Made by a program: the position numbers and the translations under genes. A DNA stretch of 64,000 bases from Klebsiella electrica (lineage in GTDB: Bacteria > Pseudomonadota > Gammaproteobacteria > Enterobacterales > Enterobacteriaceae), in the NCBI RefSeq assembly GCF_006711645.1, contig NZ_CP041247.1, forward strand, positions 4,402,001-4,466,000, written 5' to 3'. Below, in pieces: positions 1 to 13,165 of this stretch. The notes under the pieces are model-generated. The model was not told where the DNA came from and made no database searches. It saw only the letters and a program-made list of their open reading frames with translations. The first letter of the stretch is position 1, and each line of letters opens with the position of its first letter.

Positions 1-1952
1 ACATCATCATATTCCAGCAGCTGCTTACGAATATCAAAGTTGCGGCTTTCGACTTTACGCTGTGCGTTAGCGATGGCCTTGGTGACCCACGGGTGCTCAA
101 TCGCTTCGCCTGGTTTCATCCCCAGCTTGCGCATCATGCCGGAGACACGGTCGGAGGCAAAGATACGCATCAGAGCATCTTCCATCGACAGGTAGAAGCG
201 GGAAGAACCGGCATCCCCCTGACGACCGGAACGGCCGCGCAGCTGGTTGTCGATACGACGGGATTCATGACGCTCGGTACCGATAATATGCAGGCCGCCT
301 GCCGCCAGAACGGCATCGTGACGCACCTGCCAGTCGGCTTTAATTTGTGCGATTTGCTCTGGCGTCGGATCTTCCAGCGCGGTGACTTCGGCCTGCCAGC
401 TCCCGCCGAGCATAATATCCGTACCACGACCGGCCATGTTGGTGGCGATGGTTACCGCTGACGGGTAACCCGCCTGGGCAACGATATCCGCTTCGCTGGC
501 GTGGAACTTCGCGTTCAGCACGTTGTGCTTGATACCGGCTTTGGCCAGCTCATGGGAAACCACTTCTGATTTTTCAATCGAAATGGTACCAACCAGAACC
601 GGCTGGCCTGCGGCGGTGCGCTCTTTGATATCTTCAATGATCGCCTGAATTTTCTCCGCTTCGGTCATATAGACCAGATCCGCCATATCTTTACGGATCA
701 TCGGGCGGTTAGTTGGTACCACGACGGTATCCAGCTTGTAGATAGAGCTAAATTCAAAGGCTTCGGTATCCGCCGTACCGGTCATCCCCGCCAGTTTCTC
801 ATACAGACGGAAATAGTTCTGGAAGGTGATGGAAGCCAGCGTCTGGTTTTCATTCTGGATATCCACGCCCTCTTTCGCTTCAACCGCCTGGTGGAGACCA
901 TCAGACCAGCGACGCCCTTGCATCGTACGACCGGTATGCTCATCAACGATAATCACTTCGCCATCTTTGACGATATAGTCAACGTCGCGGGTGAACAGCA
1001 CGTGCGCGCGCAGCGCCGCCGTCACGTGGTGCATCAGCATAATATTCGACGGCGAATACAGCGATTCGCCTTCGTCCATGATCCCTTCCTGCACCAGCAG
1101 CTCTTCGATCAGCACCAGACCACGTTCGGTCAGGTTAACCTGGCGCGCCTTTTCATCAACGGAGAAGTGGCCTTCACCGGTAAAGGTGTCGGAATCTTCT
1201 TTATCCTGACGAACCAGGTGCGGGATTATCTTGTTAACGCGCTTGTACATTTCCGAGCTGTCTTCCGCCGGACCGGAAATGATCAGCGGAGTACGCGCTT
1301 CATCGATCAGGATGGAGTCCACCTCATCGACCAGCGCATAGTGCAGTTTACGCTGAACGCGCTCTTCCGGGCTGAACGCCATATTGTCGCGCAGGTAGTC
1401 AAAGCCGTATTCGTTATTGGTACCGTAGGTAATATCCGCGCCATACGCTTCACGTTTGGCAGGCGCCGGTAAACCGGACATGTTGATCCCGACGGTCATA
1501 CCGAGGAACTCAAACAGCGGACGGTTGTTTTCAGCATCACGCTGCGCCAGATAGTCGTTGACGGTGACCACGTGAACGCCTTTACCGGACAACGCATTCA
1601 GGTACGCAGGCAGCGTTGCGGTCAACGTTTTACCTTCACCGGTACGCATTTCCGCGATGCAACGCTGGTTAAGCACCATGCCGCCCAGCAGCTGGACGTC
1701 GAAGTGACGCATACCGAATACGCGTTTACTGGCTTCACGTACCACGGCAAAGGCTTCCGGGATCAGGCTCTCCAGGCTTTCGCCCTTTTCCAGACGAGCG
1801 CGAAACTCGGCGGTCTTGCCTTTCAGCTCGTCATCCGAGAGCTTTTCCATCTCCGGTTCCATGGCATTGATGAGGCCAACGGTTTTGCGCATGCGGCGCA
1901 GAGTACGATCGTTACGACTACCGAAAACTTTAGTTAATAATTTGATTAGCAT
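1..1952 (-). CDS. secA: Preprotein translocase ATPase SecA (partial, N-terminal 650 codons)
   Basis: SecA is the motor that drives unfolded preproteins through SecYEG, using ATP at the inner membrane. The reading frame begins at ATG 1950-1952 and runs off the left edge of the window, so only about 650 of the family's roughly 900 residues are seen; the C-terminal zinc-binding tail is outside. Visible are the Walker A motif GEGKT (residues 105-109), the Walker B/DEAD-type motif VDEVD (208-212) and the second nucleotide-binding fold with GTERHESRR and [11 protein letters not shown]. It lies 59 bp downstream of secM on the same strand, the arrangement in which SecM stalling exposes the secA ribosome-binding site. 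Identity is certain; the right-hand end here is the true start. Confidence 0.98.
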   Translation of the reverse strand, partial: MLIKLLTKVFGSRNDRTLRRMRKTVGLINAMEPEMEKLSDDELKGKTAEFRARLEKGESLESLIPEAFAVVREASKRVFGMRHFDVQLLGGMVLNQRCIAEMRTGEGKTLTATLPAYLNALSGKGVHVVTVNDYLAQRDAENNRPLFEFLGMTVGINMSGLPAPAKREAYGADITYGTNNEYGFDYLRDNMAFSPEERVQRKLHYALVDEVDSILIDEARTPLIISGPAEDSSEMYKRVNKIIPHLVRQDKEDSDTFTGEGHFSVDEKARQVNLTERGLVLIEELLVQEGIMDEGESLYSPSNIMLMHHVTAALRAHVLFTRDVDYIVKDGEVIIVDEHTGRTMQGRRWSDGLHQAVEAKEGVDIQNENQTLASITFQNYFRLYEKLAGMTGTADTEAFEFSSIYKLDTVVVPTNRPMIRKDMADLVYMTEAEKIQAIIEDIKERTAAGQPVLVGTISIEKSEVVSHELAKAGIKHNVLNAKFHASEADIVAQAGYPSAVTIATNMAGRGTDIMLGGSWQAEVTALEDPTPEQIAQIKADWQVRHDAVLAAGGLHIIGTERHESRRIDNQLRGRSGRQGDAGSSRFYLSMEDALMRIFASDRVSGMMRKLGMKPGEAIEHPWVTKAIANAQRKVESRNFDIRKQLLEYDD

Positions 1953-2011
1953 AATAAAATCTCAAACGCCCCGCGATGCGGAGTCACAAAAAAGAATCAT
2001 CCGTTTTTAGT

Positions 2012-2506
2012 TCAGCTGAGGCGTTGAGGTCCTGCGCGAATCCCTGCCACCTGGCTAATCCAGGCCGAGACAGAAAATGCAGAATGGGACGGGGTGTAAG
2101 CCGCCTGGCGAACAATCACCGGCGGTTTGCTCTCCTGCGTCAGCAGGGCGCTGAGCGTGTCAAGTAAAGCCAGATGCTGCGCCTGGAATGGCGAAGACGC
2201 TTCGGCAACCGGCAACGCTTGCGGTGCCATCGCAAATGAGAGATGGCGGATGACCGTGCGGATAGCATGCTGATGCCAGTAATCGACGGTAAAGTTAGGT
2301 CGACGGCTGGCGTCCAGCAGCGCCAGCTGGGAGAAATTGACTTTATTCGGGCTGTGGTTGCTGGCCGTGGTTTTGGTCGGCGAAGCCGTTTCGTGGCTGT
2401 TGCTTAGCGCGGGCAGGCCAAAGCCAGCCGCGACCATCCCCAACAGGAGATGCGGCCAGAAATACCGTCTGCCAAACTGTCGCCAGCGCGTCAGCAATCC
2501 ACTCAC
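2012..2506 (-). CDS. secM: SecM, secretion monitor and arrest peptide
   Basis: SecM is a secreted leader protein whose translation stalls when export is slow, freeing the secA start region in the same mRNA. I chose the GTG at 2504-2506, giving 164 aa beginning [17 protein letters not shown], because it matches the E. coli start (170 aa there); longer in-frame starts reach into the leader. An N-terminal signal segment ([18 protein letters not shown]) is followed by a variable middle and the C-terminal arrest motif [17 protein letters not shown], in which the residues known to matter (F, WI, GIRAGP) are kept. secA follows after 59 bp containing a GC-rich hairpin. Regulation is by translational arrest. 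Confidence 0.93.
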   Translation of the reverse strand: MSGLLTRWRQFGRRYFWPHLLLGMVAAGFGLPALSNSHETASPTKTTASNHSPNKVNFSQLALLDASRRPNFTVDYWHQHAIRTVIRHLSFAMAPQALPVAEASSPFQAQHLALLDTLSALLTQESKPPVIVRQAAYTPSHSAFSVSAWISQVAGIRAGPQRLS

Positions 2507-2683
2507 GTACGTTACCTTTAGTTGAAGCAACCCGAGGAAATATTTTTTGCGCCCAAATACTACCATTAATACTGCACGACAGCAGCAGGAATGACGGTTG
2601 CGGCAAGGCAAAAACGTTCAATAAATCAGCGAACGAACAATGAACAGCGCCGCAGAATCAGGGCAGAAACGGCAGAGGGAGGC

Positions 2684-2738
2684 AAAAAAAGAAAAAAGAC
2701 TGGCCCCCTGGTCGGAGAGAGTACCAGGTTACCAGTCT
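2684..2738 (-). terminator. Intrinsic terminator or attenuator between lpxC and secM
   Basis: Reading the minus strand, the arms AGACTGG and CCAGTCT, with inner ACCTGGT/ACCAGG pairing, form a hairpin directly followed by an interrupted run of about 13 U (positions 2696 down to 2684). It lies just after the lpxC stop and before secM, so it should limit read-through from lpxC into secM-secA. Confidence 0.75.
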
Positions 2739-2758
2739 GTTTTACTGAATGGTCAGGC

Positions 2759-3697
<939 letters not shown>

Positions 3698-3776
3698 CTA
3701 TCCAACCGAAGTGTACAATACATTCGGGAGGGCAGTTTAGCACAAAGAGCGCTGATGCCCAACTTCCAGCCAATTC

Positions 3777-4928
3777 TTAATCGGCTTGCTTACGCAGGAA
3801 CGCTGGGATATCCAGATAATCCGGCTCTTTCGCAGTTTGCGGCGTGTTGTCGTTCACCACTTTCGCAACCGGTTTCTGCTCTTGCGTTAACGGAGCCATA
3901 CCGTGCTGCTGGTAGCGATCCATAACCGGCTGCTGAACCTGTTTGTTGGTCACCAGGGTAATTTCCGGACGCTTGTCCATACCGATACCGGTGGCCACAA
4001 CGGTCACACGCAGTTCGTCGTTCATATCCGGGTCAAGGGACGTACCGATAACCACGGTCGCATTATCCGAAGCGAAAGCACGGATAGTGTTACCGACGGT
4101 TTCGAACTCATCCAGACGCAGATCGAAGCCAGCCGTAATGTTGACCAGAACGCCGCGCGCGCCGGACAGATCGATATCTTCCAGCAGCGGAGAAGAGATG
4201 GCCATTTCAGCCGCTTCTTCCGCACGGTCTTCACCGCTCGCTACGCCGGAGCCCATCATCGCATAGCCCATTTCGGACATCACGGTACGCACATCCGCAA
4301 AGTCGACGTTCATCAGACCCGGACGGGTAATCAGTTCGGCGATACCCTGTACTGCGCCTTTCAGCACATCGTTTGCTGCTCCGAAAGCATCCAGCAGAGA
4401 GATGCCGCGGCCGAGAACTTTCAGCAGCTTATCGTTCGGAATAGTGATCAGCGAGTCCACGTGCTTGGACAGCTCAGTGATCCCCTGCTCGGCGAACGCC
4501 ATGCGCTTCTTGCCTTCAAAATTAAACGGCTTAGTGACCACCGCCACGGTCAGGATGCCCAGATCTTTCGCTACTTCAGCGACGACTGGCGCGGCGCCGG
4601 TGCCGGTACCGCCACCCATACCTGCGGCAATAAACACCATGTCTGCGCCATCAAGAGCAGCACGCAGCGCTTCACGGTCTTCATCAGCCGCATTGCGACC
4701 GACTTCCGGGTTTGCACCGGCACCCAGACCTTTGGTAATCCCGCTACCGATCTGAATTGTCTGGCCAACAGCCGTTTTACGCAGCGCCTGCGCGTCGGTG
4801 TTCACCGCAAAGAATTCCACACCTTCGATACGCTCGCGTACCATGTGTTCGACGGCATTGCCACCGCCGCCACCGACGCCGATGACTTTAATCACCGCGT
4901 CGTTGGTCAGTTCCATAGGTTCAAACAT
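3777..4928 (-). CDS. ftsZ: Cell division GTPase FtsZ
   Basis: FtsZ is the tubulin homologue that forms the cytokinetic ring. The 383-residue product has the glycine-rich N-terminal nucleotide fold ([15 protein letters not shown]), the tubulin signature GGGTGTG near residues 106-112, and the conserved C-terminal peptide [14 protein letters not shown] that binds FtsA, ZipA and MinC. Length equals E. coli FtsZ. It follows ftsA with a 62-bp gap and is the last division gene of the cluster before lpxC. Confidence 0.99.
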   Translation of the reverse strand: MFEPMELTNDAVIKVIGVGGGGGNAVEHMVRERIEGVEFFAVNTDAQALRKTAVGQTIQIGSGITKGLGAGANPEVGRNAADEDREALRAALDGADMVFIAAGMGGGTGTGAAPVVAEVAKDLGILTVAVVTKPFNFEGKKRMAFAEQGITELSKHVDSLITIPNDKLLKVLGRGISLLDAFGAANDVLKGAVQGIAELITRPGLMNVDFADVRTVMSEMGYAMMGSGVASGEDRAEEAAEMAISSPLLEDIDLSGARGVLVNITAGFDLRLDEFETVGNTIRAFASDNATVVIGTSLDPDMNDELRVTVVATGIGMDKRPEITLVTNKQVQQPVMDRYQQHGMAPLTQEQKPVAKVVNDNTPQTAKEPDYLDIPAFLRKQAD

Positions 4929-4990
4929 AGTTTCTCTCCGTTTTGTGCCTGTCGCCTGAGAACGCTAATTTTCTGCGTTCACTTAAAAAA

Positions 4991-6253
4991 TTAAAACTCT
5001 TTTCGCAGCCAGCTATTAAGTCGCTTAATCCACGAGCCAACTGATGCAGTTACGCGTTTTTCCACTTCTGCTTCACCACTGAGATGAGATTCCTTCCCGT
5101 AGTGCAGCAACCCAACCGCCGTCGAATAATACGGCTCCTGGGCATAATCCGTTAAACCGGTAATATTCAGCGGCGCGCCAATACGAACCTGCGTATGGAA
5201 CACGCGCTGAGCACAGGCGGCAAGACCTTCAATTTGCGCGGCGCCGCCCGTTAAAACAATCCCTGCAGCCAGATGGTGCTTCACCCCTTGCTGGCGCAGC
5301 TGCTCTTGCAGTTGCAGGATCTCTTCATTCACCAGGTTGAGCAGCTCGGTATAACGCGGCTCAATCACCTCTGCCAGCGTCTGGCGCTGCAGACTACGCG
5401 GCGGACGCCCGCCGACGCTCGGTACTTCGACATTCTCGTCTTTACCGACAATGGAACCCAGCGCGCAACCATGGCGAACTTTAATCGCTTCGGCATCGCT
5501 CGGCGGCGTTCCGAAAGCGTAGGCGATGTCGCTGGTGACCACGTTGCCCGCATAGGGGATCACTTTGGTATGACGCAGCGCACCGCCGGTATAGACGGCG
5601 ATATCCATTGTACCACCGCCGATGTCCACAACGCAGACACCCAGCTCACGTTCATCTTCCGTCAACACGGAATAACTGGCCGCTAAACCGGCAAAAATGA
5701 GTTGGTCCACTTTCAGACCGCAACGTTCCACCGCTTTAACAATATTTTTCGCCATATCGTTATGGCAGGTAATCAGATGGACTTTTGCCTGCATACGTAC
5801 GCCGGACAGGCCCACCGGGTTTTTGATCCCTTCCTGGTAGTCGATCGCATATTCCTGCGGGATAACGTGCAGGACACGATGCTCATCGCGCACGCGGACC
5901 GATTTCGCGGTATGCACCACGTTCTCAACGTCGTCCAGCGTGACTTCTTCTTCTGAAATCGGCACCATACCAATTTCATTTTGACAGCTAATATGTTTAC
6001 CTGAAAGCGCCAGATACACTGACGAAATCTGGCAATCCGCCATCAGTTCGGCCTGATCAATGGCGCGCTGAACGCATTTCACCACGGATTCCAGGTCGTT
6101 AACCCCGCCTTTATCCATACCACGCGATGGGCAACTGCCCACGCCAATGATATTGACCACGCCGTCGGGCAGAACTTCCCCTACTAAAGCGGCAACCTTC
6201 GCGGTGCCAATCTCCAGTCCAACTACCAGTTTTCTGTCCGTCGCCTTGATCAT
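4991..6253 (-). CDS. ftsA: Cell division actin-like protein FtsA
   Basis: FtsA is an actin-family ATPase that tethers FtsZ to the membrane and recruits later divisome proteins. The product is 420 aa, as in E. coli, starting [17 protein letters not shown]. The phosphate-binding motif [14 protein letters not shown] and the ILTGGAA motif are visible, and the C-terminal amphipathic membrane helix appears as [15 protein letters not shown]. Its ATG overlaps the ftsQ stop by 4 bases, indicating translational coupling. Confidence 0.98.
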   Translation of the reverse strand: MIKATDRKLVVGLEIGTAKVAALVGEVLPDGVVNIIGVGSCPSRGMDKGGVNDLESVVKCVQRAIDQAELMADCQISSVYLALSGKHISCQNEIGMVPISEEEVTLDDVENVVHTAKSVRVRDEHRVLHVIPQEYAIDYQEGIKNPVGLSGVRMQAKVHLITCHNDMAKNIVKAVERCGLKVDQLIFAGLAASYSVLTEDERELGVCVVDIGGGTMDIAVYTGGALRHTKVIPYAGNVVTSDIAYAFGTPPSDAEAIKVRHGCALGSIVGKDENVEVPSVGGRPPRSLQRQTLAEVIEPRYTELLNLVNEEILQLQEQLRQQGVKHHLAAGIVLTGGAAQIEGLAACAQRVFHTQVRIGAPLNITGLTDYAQEPYYSTAVGLLHYGKESHLSGEAEVEKRVTASVGSWIKRLNSWLRKEF

Positions 6254-7083
6254 TGTTGTTCTGCCTGTGCCTGATTCTGTTGTTGATTAGTTTCCTCTGC
6301 GGGAGCTGGTACCCAGCCTACCGCCGCGCCCGAGTCATAACGCAAATCAACGTAGCTTATCCGTTTGCCGTCGGTCTGCGCTTGCTGCTGTAGAACCGGG
6401 TAGAGTTCCATAAAGCGCTGAAGCCGTTTCATGGTATCGCCTCGGCCAAGGTTGAGCTTAATATCGTTATTCAGCGTCAACTGCCAGGAGCGACGTGCGG
6501 TCATCGCCGCCACTTTCAACGTGAACTTATCCTTTGCCAGCACCTGCCCCATGTCACGATACCCCTGCAACACTTCGTTCTCACTGCCTTCCGGGCCATA
6601 CAACATCGGTAAATTCTGCTTATTGGTGCGATCCGCCGGGACGCTGAAGGAATTACCTTCTACATCGACCATATGTTGATCATTCCAACGCGCAATCGGC
6701 ACATATTCAACCAGATGAATCTTCAATTCGTCCGGCCACTGCTTTCTGACGCTCGCCTGCTTAATCCACGGCAGACGCTCAATCTGACTCTGGATGATGT
6801 TGACATCCTGAGTCATAAAGGTCCCCGGCGAACCCAGCGCCAGAATCGCCTGGCGGATATCATCGTTGCGCGTGTAGTGACGCTCGCCGGTTACCACCAT
6901 CCTGGACAGAGGTAAGCGCTGTGCATCCTCCATCCAGCCCAGAACCATCCACCCGCTGACCAACACGGTACATAGCACCGTCAGCAGGAAGACAATCCCG
7001 GCCAGACGAGTTCCATTACTGCGACGCGAAGAAGAGGCTTCCTCTTCTTCGTGGTTCCGCGTATTCAGCGCAGCCTGCGACAT
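6250..7083 (-). CDS. ftsQ: Cell division protein FtsQ
   Basis: FtsQ is a bitopic inner-membrane protein that links early and late divisome proteins with FtsB and FtsL. I take ATG 7081-7083 ([10 protein letters not shown]), giving 277 aa versus 276 in E. coli; an upstream in-frame start inside ddlB is unlikely. A charged cytoplasmic tail is followed by one membrane segment (about residues 27-49), a POTRA domain and a Gln-rich tail ([11 protein letters not shown]). The start lies 1 base after the ddlB stop, and the stop overlaps ftsA. Confidence 0.97.
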   Translation of the reverse strand: MSQAALNTRNHEEEEASSSRRSNGTRLAGIVFLLTVLCTVLVSGWMVLGWMEDAQRLPLSRMVVTGERHYTRNDDIRQAILALGSPGTFMTQDVNIIQSQIERLPWIKQASVRKQWPDELKIHLVEYVPIARWNDQHMVDVEGNSFSVPADRTNKQNLPMLYGPEGSENEVLQGYRDMGQVLAKDKFTLKVAAMTARRSWQLTLNNDIKLNLGRGDTMKRLQRFMELYPVLQQQAQTDGKRISYVDLRYDSGAAVGWVPAPAEETNQQQNQAQAEQQ

Positions 7084-7084
7084 A

Positions 7085-8005
7085 TCACCCCGCCAGGTCC
7101 AGAATTCGAACAACAAGCTGCGAGAAGCTCATCCCCGCCTGACGCGCCGCCATCGGCACCAGGCTGTGGCTGGTCATGCCAGGGGAAGTATTGGCTTCCA
7201 GCAAATAAAACTGGCCATCGCTGTCCAGCATCACGTCAATACGTCCCCAGCCTTTACAGCCGAGAACATTCCAGGCTTTAACTACCAGGGCCTGAATTTC
7301 TGACTCACGGGCGGGATCTTCACAACCAGGGCAGAAATATTGCGTCTCATCAGAGAGATACTTCGCCTCATAATCATAGAAGGTTCCAGCCACCTGGATA
7401 CGAATTGACGGTAAAATTTCTTCACCGACGATAGCGACGGTGAATTCAGGCCCACTAAGCCATTTCTCAATCAGAACATCTTCATCATGCTGAAAAGCCA
7501 GCGTCAATGCATCATGTAATGCACAACTTTCGCTGACTTTCGACATCCCGACGCTCGAACCTTCGCAAGCCGGTTTAACAATTAATGGCAGACCCAGTGC
7601 GGCAATCTGCTGTTCAACCTCAACAGACAGGCCAGCATTGAACTGCGCCCGCGTCAGCGCCACCCATGGCGCGACCGGTAAACCCGCGCCCTGCCACAAC
7701 AATTTGCTGCGAACTTTGTCCATGGAAATCGCCGACGCCATCACGCCGCTGCCGGTGTAGGGCAACTGAATCAGCTCCAGCAGCCCCTGCAACGTTCCAT
7801 CTTCCCCACCGCGACCATGCAACGCAATAAACGCTTTCTTAAAGCCCAGCGCTTTCAGCCGGGTAACATCCACGTCACGCGGATCGACAGGGTGCGCATC
7901 CACACCAGCTTCACGCAGGCCTGCCAGTACCGCAGCCCCTGAATTGAGCGACACTTCGCGCTCAGCAGAGGTACCACCGAAAAGAACCGCGATTTTATCA
8001 GCCAT
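7085..8005 (-). CDS. ddlB: D-alanine--D-alanine ligase B
   Basis: This ATP-grasp enzyme makes D-Ala-D-Ala, the substrate that MurF adds to the peptidoglycan precursor. The product is 306 aa, typical for DdlB. Visible are the N-terminal [13 protein letters not shown] motif, [12 protein letters not shown], the ATP-grasp segment [15 protein letters not shown] and the metal-binding C-terminal [14 protein letters not shown]. It overlaps the murC stop by 8 bases and abuts ftsQ. Some enterobacteria carry a second paralogue, ddlA, elsewhere; position in the division cluster marks this as ddlB. Confidence 0.98.
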   Translation of the reverse strand: MADKIAVLFGGTSAEREVSLNSGAAVLAGLREAGVDAHPVDPRDVDVTRLKALGFKKAFIALHGRGGEDGTLQGLLELIQLPYTGSGVMASAISMDKVRSKLLWQGAGLPVAPWVALTRAQFNAGLSVEVEQQIAALGLPLIVKPACEGSSVGMSKVSESCALHDALTLAFQHDEDVLIEKWLSGPEFTVAIVGEEILPSIRIQVAGTFYDYEAKYLSDETQYFCPGCEDPARESEIQALVVKAWNVLGCKGWGRIDVMLDSDGQFYLLEANTSPGMTSHSLVPMAARQAGMSFSQLVVRILDLAG

Positions 8006-9473
8006 GGCGCTCCCCCTCCGCTTTTTGCGGCACGAGCTTGATTTCAGCCAGGTGACGGGCGATTTTTCCGATGTTTCCCGCGCCCTGCACCAGAATCAGG
8101 TCATTGCCGGTCAGCACCGATGCCAGCATCTGAGCGGCCTGCGCCGGATCGGAAAGCAGAATCGGATCCACCTTGCCACGACCACGAATCGTACGGCACA
8201 GCGAACGGCTGTCGGCGCCAGGAATCGGCGCTTCACCAGCGGAATAGACGTCCAGCATCAGCAGCGCATCAACCTGAGTCAGTACGTTAGCGAAATCGTC
8301 ATACAGATCACGCGTACGCGTAAAACGGTGCGGCTGGAACAACATCACCAGATTTTTATCCGGCCAGCCGGCGCGTGCCGCTTTGATCGTGGCATCGACT
8401 TCTGTCGGATGATGGCCATAGTCATCGATCAGCATCGCGCTGCCGCTTTTGCCATTGACCTCAGCCAGCGGATATTCACCGAGAAAATCAAAGCGACGGC
8501 CGGTTCCCTGAAAACTTTCCAGCGCCCGCAGGATCGCGCTGTCCTCAATTCCCTCTTCCGTCGCCACCGCAACCGCCGCCGCCGCGTTCAGCGCATTATG
8601 ACGACCGGGCGCATTCAGGGTCACCTGCAGCACCTCTTTATCCTGACGAATCAGACGGAAGTGGCCCTGGGCGCCGACCTGACGATAATCCTCAACGCGC
8701 ACGTCGGCATCTTCGCTAAAACCGTAGGTGGTTATCTGACGGCCCACGCGCGGCAGCAGTTCACGAATCACCGGGTCATCCACGCACATCACCGCGCGTC
8801 CGTAGAACGGCAGGTTGTGCAGGAAGTTAATAAACGTCTGCTTCAGGTTTTCGAAGTCGCCATGATAGGTATCCATGTGATCGGCTTCAATATTGGTCAC
8901 AATCGCGACCATCGGCTGCAGATGCAGGAACGACGCATCGCTCTCATCGGCTTCCGCAATCAGATAGCGGCTATGGCCGAGGCGGGCGTGAACGCCTGCC
9001 GCTTTAACCAGCCCACCGTTGACGAAAGTGGGATCAAGACCGGCTTCCGCATAAATACTGGAGACCATCGCCGTGGTCGTGGTTTTGCCGTGGGTACCGG
9101 CAATCGCAATGCCATGACGAAAACGCATCAGCTCCGCCAGCATTTCCGCGCGGCGAATGACCGGAATACGCGCTTCATGCGCGGCAACAATCTCCGGGTT
9201 TTCCGCAGAGATTGCGCTGGAAACGACAACCACGCTCGCATCGCGAACGTTTTCCGGGCGATGATTGAAATAGATCGTGGCGCCAAGTTGCGACAGTTGT
9301 TGCGTAACCGGATTCGGCGCCAGGTCGGAACCGCTAATCTGGTAGCCTTCATTAGCCAGAACTTCGGCAATACCGCCCATACCGGCACCACCGATGCCAA
9401 CAAAGTGAATATGCCGGACGCGACGCATCTCGGGCACTATGGAACGCAGTTTCGCCAGATCTTGTGTATTCAT
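7998..9473 (-). CDS. murC: UDP-N-acetylmuramate--L-alanine ligase
   Basis: MurC adds L-Ala to UDP-MurNAc, the first amino-acid step of cytoplasmic peptidoglycan precursor synthesis. The product is 491 aa. The N-terminal Rossmann fold has [17 protein letters not shown], the Mur ligase P-loop is [12 protein letters not shown] near residue 120, and [10 protein letters not shown] and DDYGHHPTE mark the central and C-terminal domains. It begins 47 bp after murG, one of the few real gaps in the cluster, and overlaps ddlB by 8 bases. Confidence 0.98.
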   Translation of the reverse strand: MNTQDLAKLRSIVPEMRRVRHIHFVGIGGAGMGGIAEVLANEGYQISGSDLAPNPVTQQLSQLGATIYFNHRPENVRDASVVVVSSAISAENPEIVAAHEARIPVIRRAEMLAELMRFRHGIAIAGTHGKTTTTAMVSSIYAEAGLDPTFVNGGLVKAAGVHARLGHSRYLIAEADESDASFLHLQPMVAIVTNIEADHMDTYHGDFENLKQTFINFLHNLPFYGRAVMCVDDPVIRELLPRVGRQITTYGFSEDADVRVEDYRQVGAQGHFRLIRQDKEVLQVTLNAPGRHNALNAAAAVAVATEEGIEDSAILRALESFQGTGRRFDFLGEYPLAEVNGKSGSAMLIDDYGHHPTEVDATIKAARAGWPDKNLVMLFQPHRFTRTRDLYDDFANVLTQVDALLMLDVYSAGEAPIPGADSRSLCRTIRGRGKVDPILLSDPAQAAQMLASVLTGNDLILVQGAGNIGKIARHLAEIKLVPQKAEGERHG

Positions 9474-9520
9474 TCTTTACGCCATCAACTTCTTTATACG
9501 GGCGGTGGGATTCACCGCGA

Positions 9521-10591
9521 TTAGCGCGCCAGTGCTACAGCGCTCACTTCTTCCGCTACCCGTTCGGTAGCATCCGGAATCGAGGCTCTACGCGCTCGTT
9601 CCGCCATATCCAGCAGCGTTTCCCGATCCCAGCCAGCCAGCGTCTGCACAACGGCATCGACGGTGAACTGAGGCTGTTCGAGAATTTTCGCCGCGCCCGC
9701 TTTCTCCAGCGGCAGGGCATTCCAGTACTGCTGACGATCCTTGTGCTGAAACGGCACAAATAACGCCGGTAAACCTGCTGCGGCAATTTCACTCACCGTC
9801 AGCGCGCCGGAACGACACACAACAACATCGGCCCAGGCATACGCCGCCGCCATGTCATCAATAAACTCAGTCACTTTATGCTGCGGCTGCCCGGCATCCG
9901 CATAGGCCTGCTGCACCGTCTGCTGGCCGCCTTTCCCGCTTTGATGCCAGATAGTGACCGCCGAACCCAGTTTCCCCGCCACCTGCGGCATCGTCTGGTT
10001 CAGGACGCGGGCCCCCTGCGAGCCGCCCACTACCAGCACGCGGATCGCCCCCTGGCGCCCGACCAGGCGCTGTTCCGGTAACGGCAGCGCCAGCACATCG
10101 GTACGCACCGGGTTGCCCACCACATCAGCATGCGGAAACGCACCTGGGAACGCCTGCAACACCCTCTTCGCGATCTTTGCCAGCCATTTGTTTGTCAGGC
10201 CAGCAATGCCGTTTTGCTCATGCAGCACCACCGGGATACCCAGCGACCAGGCCGCCAGGCCGCCAGGGCCGGAAACGTAACCGCCCATCCCCAGCACCAC
10301 GTCCGGCTGGAAACGCTTCATGACCTCCCGCGCCTGACGCCAGGCGTTGAAGATACGTACCGGCGCGAACAGCAGCGCTTTCAGCCCTTTGCCGCGCAGG
10401 CCGGATATACGGATAAAATCAATCTCAATGCCGTGTTTCGGCACTAAATCCGCTTCCATACGATCGGCGGTGCCGAGCCAGCGAACCTGCCAGCCCTGGT
10501 CCATTAAATGGTGCGCGACCGCCAGCCCAGGGAACACATGCCCACCGGTACCGCCCGCCATCACCATTAACCGCTTTTCCTGACCGCTCAT
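9521..10591 (-). CDS. murG: UDP-GlcNAc--undecaprenyl-PP-MurNAc-pentapeptide GlcNAc transferase
   Basis: MurG is the membrane-associated GT-B glycosyltransferase that turns lipid I into lipid II. The product is 356 aa. The N-terminal glycine-rich loop [14 protein letters not shown], the second loop [11 protein letters not shown] and the C-terminal donor site [14 protein letters not shown] with [17 protein letters not shown] are all present. The start overlaps the ftsW stop by 4 bases. It works directly after MraY, encoded four genes upstream. Confidence 0.98.
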   Translation of the reverse strand: MSGQEKRLMVMAGGTGGHVFPGLAVAHHLMDQGWQVRWLGTADRMEADLVPKHGIEIDFIRISGLRGKGLKALLFAPVRIFNAWRQAREVMKRFQPDVVLGMGGYVSGPGGLAAWSLGIPVVLHEQNGIAGLTNKWLAKIAKRVLQAFPGAFPHADVVGNPVRTDVLALPLPEQRLVGRQGAIRVLVVGGSQGARVLNQTMPQVAGKLGSAVTIWHQSGKGGQQTVQQAYADAGQPQHKVTEFIDDMAAAYAWADVVVCRSGALTVSEIAAAGLPALFVPFQHKDRQQYWNALPLEKAGAAKILEQPQFTVDAVVQTLAGWDRETLLDMAERARRASIPDATERVAEEVSAVALAR

Positions 10592-11847
10592 CGAACACCC
10601 CGTGTAAACGCCTGGGCTTTTTCCAGACGCGTTTCATAATCAATTCGCAACAGCAACATGATGGCCGTCGACATAATCAGCAAACTGGAACCGCCGTAAC
10701 TGATAAGCGGCAGCGTCAGGCCTTTCGTCGGCAGCATGCCTGCCGCGGCCCCGACGTTAACCAGCGCCTGGAAGCTAAACCAGATTCCAATGGCGCAGGC
10801 CAGGAAGCCGGAAAAGCGATGATCAATCTCCAGCGCCTTACGCCCAATCGACATGGCGCGAAAGGCGACGAAGAATACCATTAATAGGGCCAGTACCACA
10901 CCGATATAACCGAGTTCTTCGCCGATAATGGCGAAGATGAAATCGGTATGCGCTTCCGGTAAATACTCCAGCTTCTGTACCGAGTTGCCTAAGCCCTGCC
11001 CCCACATTTCGCCACGGCCGAAAGCCATCAGCGACTGAGTCAGCTGGTAACCGCTGCCAAACGGGTCTTCCCACGGGTTCCAGAAAGAAGTGACGCGGCG
11101 AATACGATACGGTTCGGCAAGGATCAGCAGCACCACCGCCGAGATCCCCATGCCGATAATGGCGATGAACTGCCACAGCTTAGCGCCGCCGAGAAACAGC
11201 ATCGCCAGAGTGGTAACGAACAGCACCACGACCGTACCGAGGTCCGGCTGCGCCAGCAGCAGAATCGCCAGCACGAAAATCACGCCCATCGGCTTTAAGA
11301 AGCCGCGCAGGTTATTGCGCACCTCATCGCCTTTACGCACCAGATAGTTGGCGATGTAGCAGAACAGCGACAGCTTGGTAAATTCCGCAGGCTGAATACG
11401 CAGCGGACCCAATGCAATCCAGCGCGATGCCCCGTTTACCGAGCTACCGACGACCAGAACGATCAGCAACATGACTATCGAAGCAATCAACATCGCCGTA
11501 CTGTGCCGCTGCCAGAACTCCATCGGCAGGCGCAGCGTCACCAGAGCCAGACCCAGCGCCAGAAGAATGTATAACCCGTCGCGCTTAGCGAACAGAAAAG
11601 GATCGTTGGCCAGCCGCTGCCCTACCGGCATGGAAGCCGAGGTCACCATAATGAAACCCACGGCGGCCAGACCAAACGTCAGCCACAGCAGCATCCGGTC
11701 ATACATGACCAGGCTATCGTTATCTTTCTGCCGCGAGCCCATCACCCAGCCTTTCAGCGCCGCAAACAGCCAGGCGAAGATAAACATCCCCGGCAGGCGC
11801 GGCAGTCTCCACTGAGGCATTTTCAGGCGCGGGAGGGATAAACGCAT
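10588..11847 (-). CDS. ftsW: Septal peptidoglycan polymerase FtsW (SEDS family)
   Basis: FtsW is the SEDS-family glycosyltransferase that polymerises lipid II at the septum with FtsI. I chose ATG 11845-11847 (419 aa) rather than the TTG one codon earlier; the ATG shares one base with the murD stop (TGATG). Compared with E. coli (414 aa) the extra residues lie in the cytoplasmic N-terminus. About ten membrane segments are evident, with family motifs [31 protein letters not shown] and LISYGGSS. Confidence 0.97.
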   Translation of the reverse strand: MRLSLPRLKMPQWRLPRLPGMFIFAWLFAALKGWVMGSRQKDNDSLVMYDRMLLWLTFGLAAVGFIMVTSASMPVGQRLANDPFLFAKRDGLYILLALGLALVTLRLPMEFWQRHSTAMLIASIVMLLIVLVVGSSVNGASRWIALGPLRIQPAEFTKLSLFCYIANYLVRKGDEVRNNLRGFLKPMGVIFVLAILLLAQPDLGTVVVLFVTTLAMLFLGGAKLWQFIAIIGMGISAVVLLILAEPYRIRRVTSFWNPWEDPFGSGYQLTQSLMAFGRGEMWGQGLGNSVQKLEYLPEAHTDFIFAIIGEELGYIGVVLALLMVFFVAFRAMSIGRKALEIDHRFSGFLACAIGIWFSFQALVNVGAAAGMLPTKGLTLPLISYGGSSLLIMSTAIMLLLRIDYETRLEKAQAFTRGVR

Positions 11848-13163
11848 CAACCTAACTCCTTCGCCAGGCGGGCAAAGACATCGCCCCGTTGTTCGAAACT
11901 CTTAAACTGATCGAGACTGGCGCAAGCTGGCGATAACAGCACCATATCGCCCGACTTCAGCAGCGGGGCAATCTGACGCATCGCCTCTTCCATCGTCCCG
12001 GTTTGCGTCGCCACTTCCGGGCGCAGTGCCGCCAGCTGATCGCCATCGCGACCGAAGCAGTACAGGCGAATATTGTCGCCCGCCAGATAACGTTTCAGCG
12101 GCGTGAAATCAGCGGATTTGCCATCGCCGCCCAGCAGCAGGTACAGAGTGCCGTCCAGATGCAGTCCGTTCAGCGCCGCCTCAGTACTGCCGACGTTGGT
12201 GGCTTTGGAATCGTTGATCCAGCGCACGCCGTTATGATCCAGCACCAGCTGGAAGCGATGCGTCAGACCGGTAAAGGTGGTCAGCGCCTTGAGACTGCTG
12301 GCCCGCGGCAGGCCGGCAGCATCAGCCAGCGCCAATGCAGCCAGCGCATTGCTGTAGTTGTGTTGCCCGGTGATGTGCATCTCTTTGACGTTCAGGATCT
12401 TCTCACCTTTCACCCGCAGCCAGGTTTCTCCCTGCTGGCGGTTAAGATGATAGTCGCCGACATCAACGCCGAAGCTGATGCAGCGCTCATCGGCGCCGCG
12501 TACCGGCATCGTCAGCCCATCATCGGCATTCACGATGCAGGTTTTCGCATTTTCATACACCCGCAGTTTGGCCGCACGATACTGTTGCAGGCCCAGCGGG
12601 TAGCGGTCCATATGATCCTCGGTGACGTTGAGGATAGTCGCGGCCACCGCCCGCAGACTGGAGGTGGTTTCCAGCTGGAAGCTGGAGAGTTCCAGAACGT
12701 ACAGTTCGCGGTCGGCATCGAGCAGCATCAGGGCCGGCAGGCCGATATTGCCGCCGACGCCAACATTCATGCCGGCCGCTTTCGCCATCTCGCCCACCAG
12801 CGTCGTCACGGTGCTTTTCCCGTTTGAGCCGGTAATCGCGATAATCGGCGCCTGCACTTCGCGACAGAACAGCTCAATGTCACCGACGATTTCGACGCCC
12901 GCATCCGCTGCCGCGCTCAGCGCAGGATGCGCCAGCGCGATACCAGGGCTTGCCACAATCAGATCCGCTGCCAGCAGCCAGTCTTCATTCAGGCCCCCCA
13001 CGTAGCGTTCTACCTCTTCCGGCAGCTTATCCAGCCCGGAAGGCGCGACGCGGGTATCCATCACCCGCGGCGTCACGCCGCGCGCCATGAAAAAGTCCAC
13101 GCAAGACAGCCCGGTCATCCCCAGGCCAATAATGACGACTTTTTTACCCTGATAATCTGCCAT
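11847..13163 (-). CDS. murD: UDP-N-acetylmuramoyl-L-alanine--D-glutamate ligase
   Basis: MurD adds D-Glu to UDP-MurNAc-L-Ala. The product is 438 aa, as in E. coli. Visible are the N-terminal dinucleotide-like fold ([17 protein letters not shown]), the P-loop [13 protein letters not shown] near residue 112, [10 protein letters not shown], and the C-terminal domain motifs [12 protein letters not shown] and [12 protein letters not shown]. It starts 2 bases after mraY and its stop overlaps the ftsW start codon. Confidence 0.98.
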   Translation of the reverse strand: MADYQGKKVVIIGLGMTGLSCVDFFMARGVTPRVMDTRVAPSGLDKLPEEVERYVGGLNEDWLLAADLIVASPGIALAHPALSAAADAGVEIVGDIELFCREVQAPIIAITGSNGKSTVTTLVGEMAKAAGMNVGVGGNIGLPALMLLDADRELYVLELSSFQLETTSSLRAVAATILNVTEDHMDRYPLGLQQYRAAKLRVYENAKTCIVNADDGLTMPVRGADERCISFGVDVGDYHLNRQQGETWLRVKGEKILNVKEMHITGQHNYSNALAALALADAAGLPRASSLKALTTFTGLTHRFQLVLDHNGVRWINDSKATNVGSTEAALNGLHLDGTLYLLLGGDGKSADFTPLKRYLAGDNIRLYCFGRDGDQLAALRPEVATQTGTMEEAMRQIAPLLKSGDMVLLSPACASLDQFKSFEQRGDVFARLAKELG

Positions 13164-13165
13164 GA

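Noticed and set aside
3903..4994. Long open frame of 363 codons on the plus strand opposite ftsZ
   Set aside because: It is a complementary-strand frame produced by the codon bias of ftsZ; the protein is low in recognisable structure, and ftsZ accounts for the DNA.
7944..9524. 526-codon open frame on the plus strand opposite murC
   Set aside because: Antisense shadow of murC with no family motif and no ribosome-binding site.
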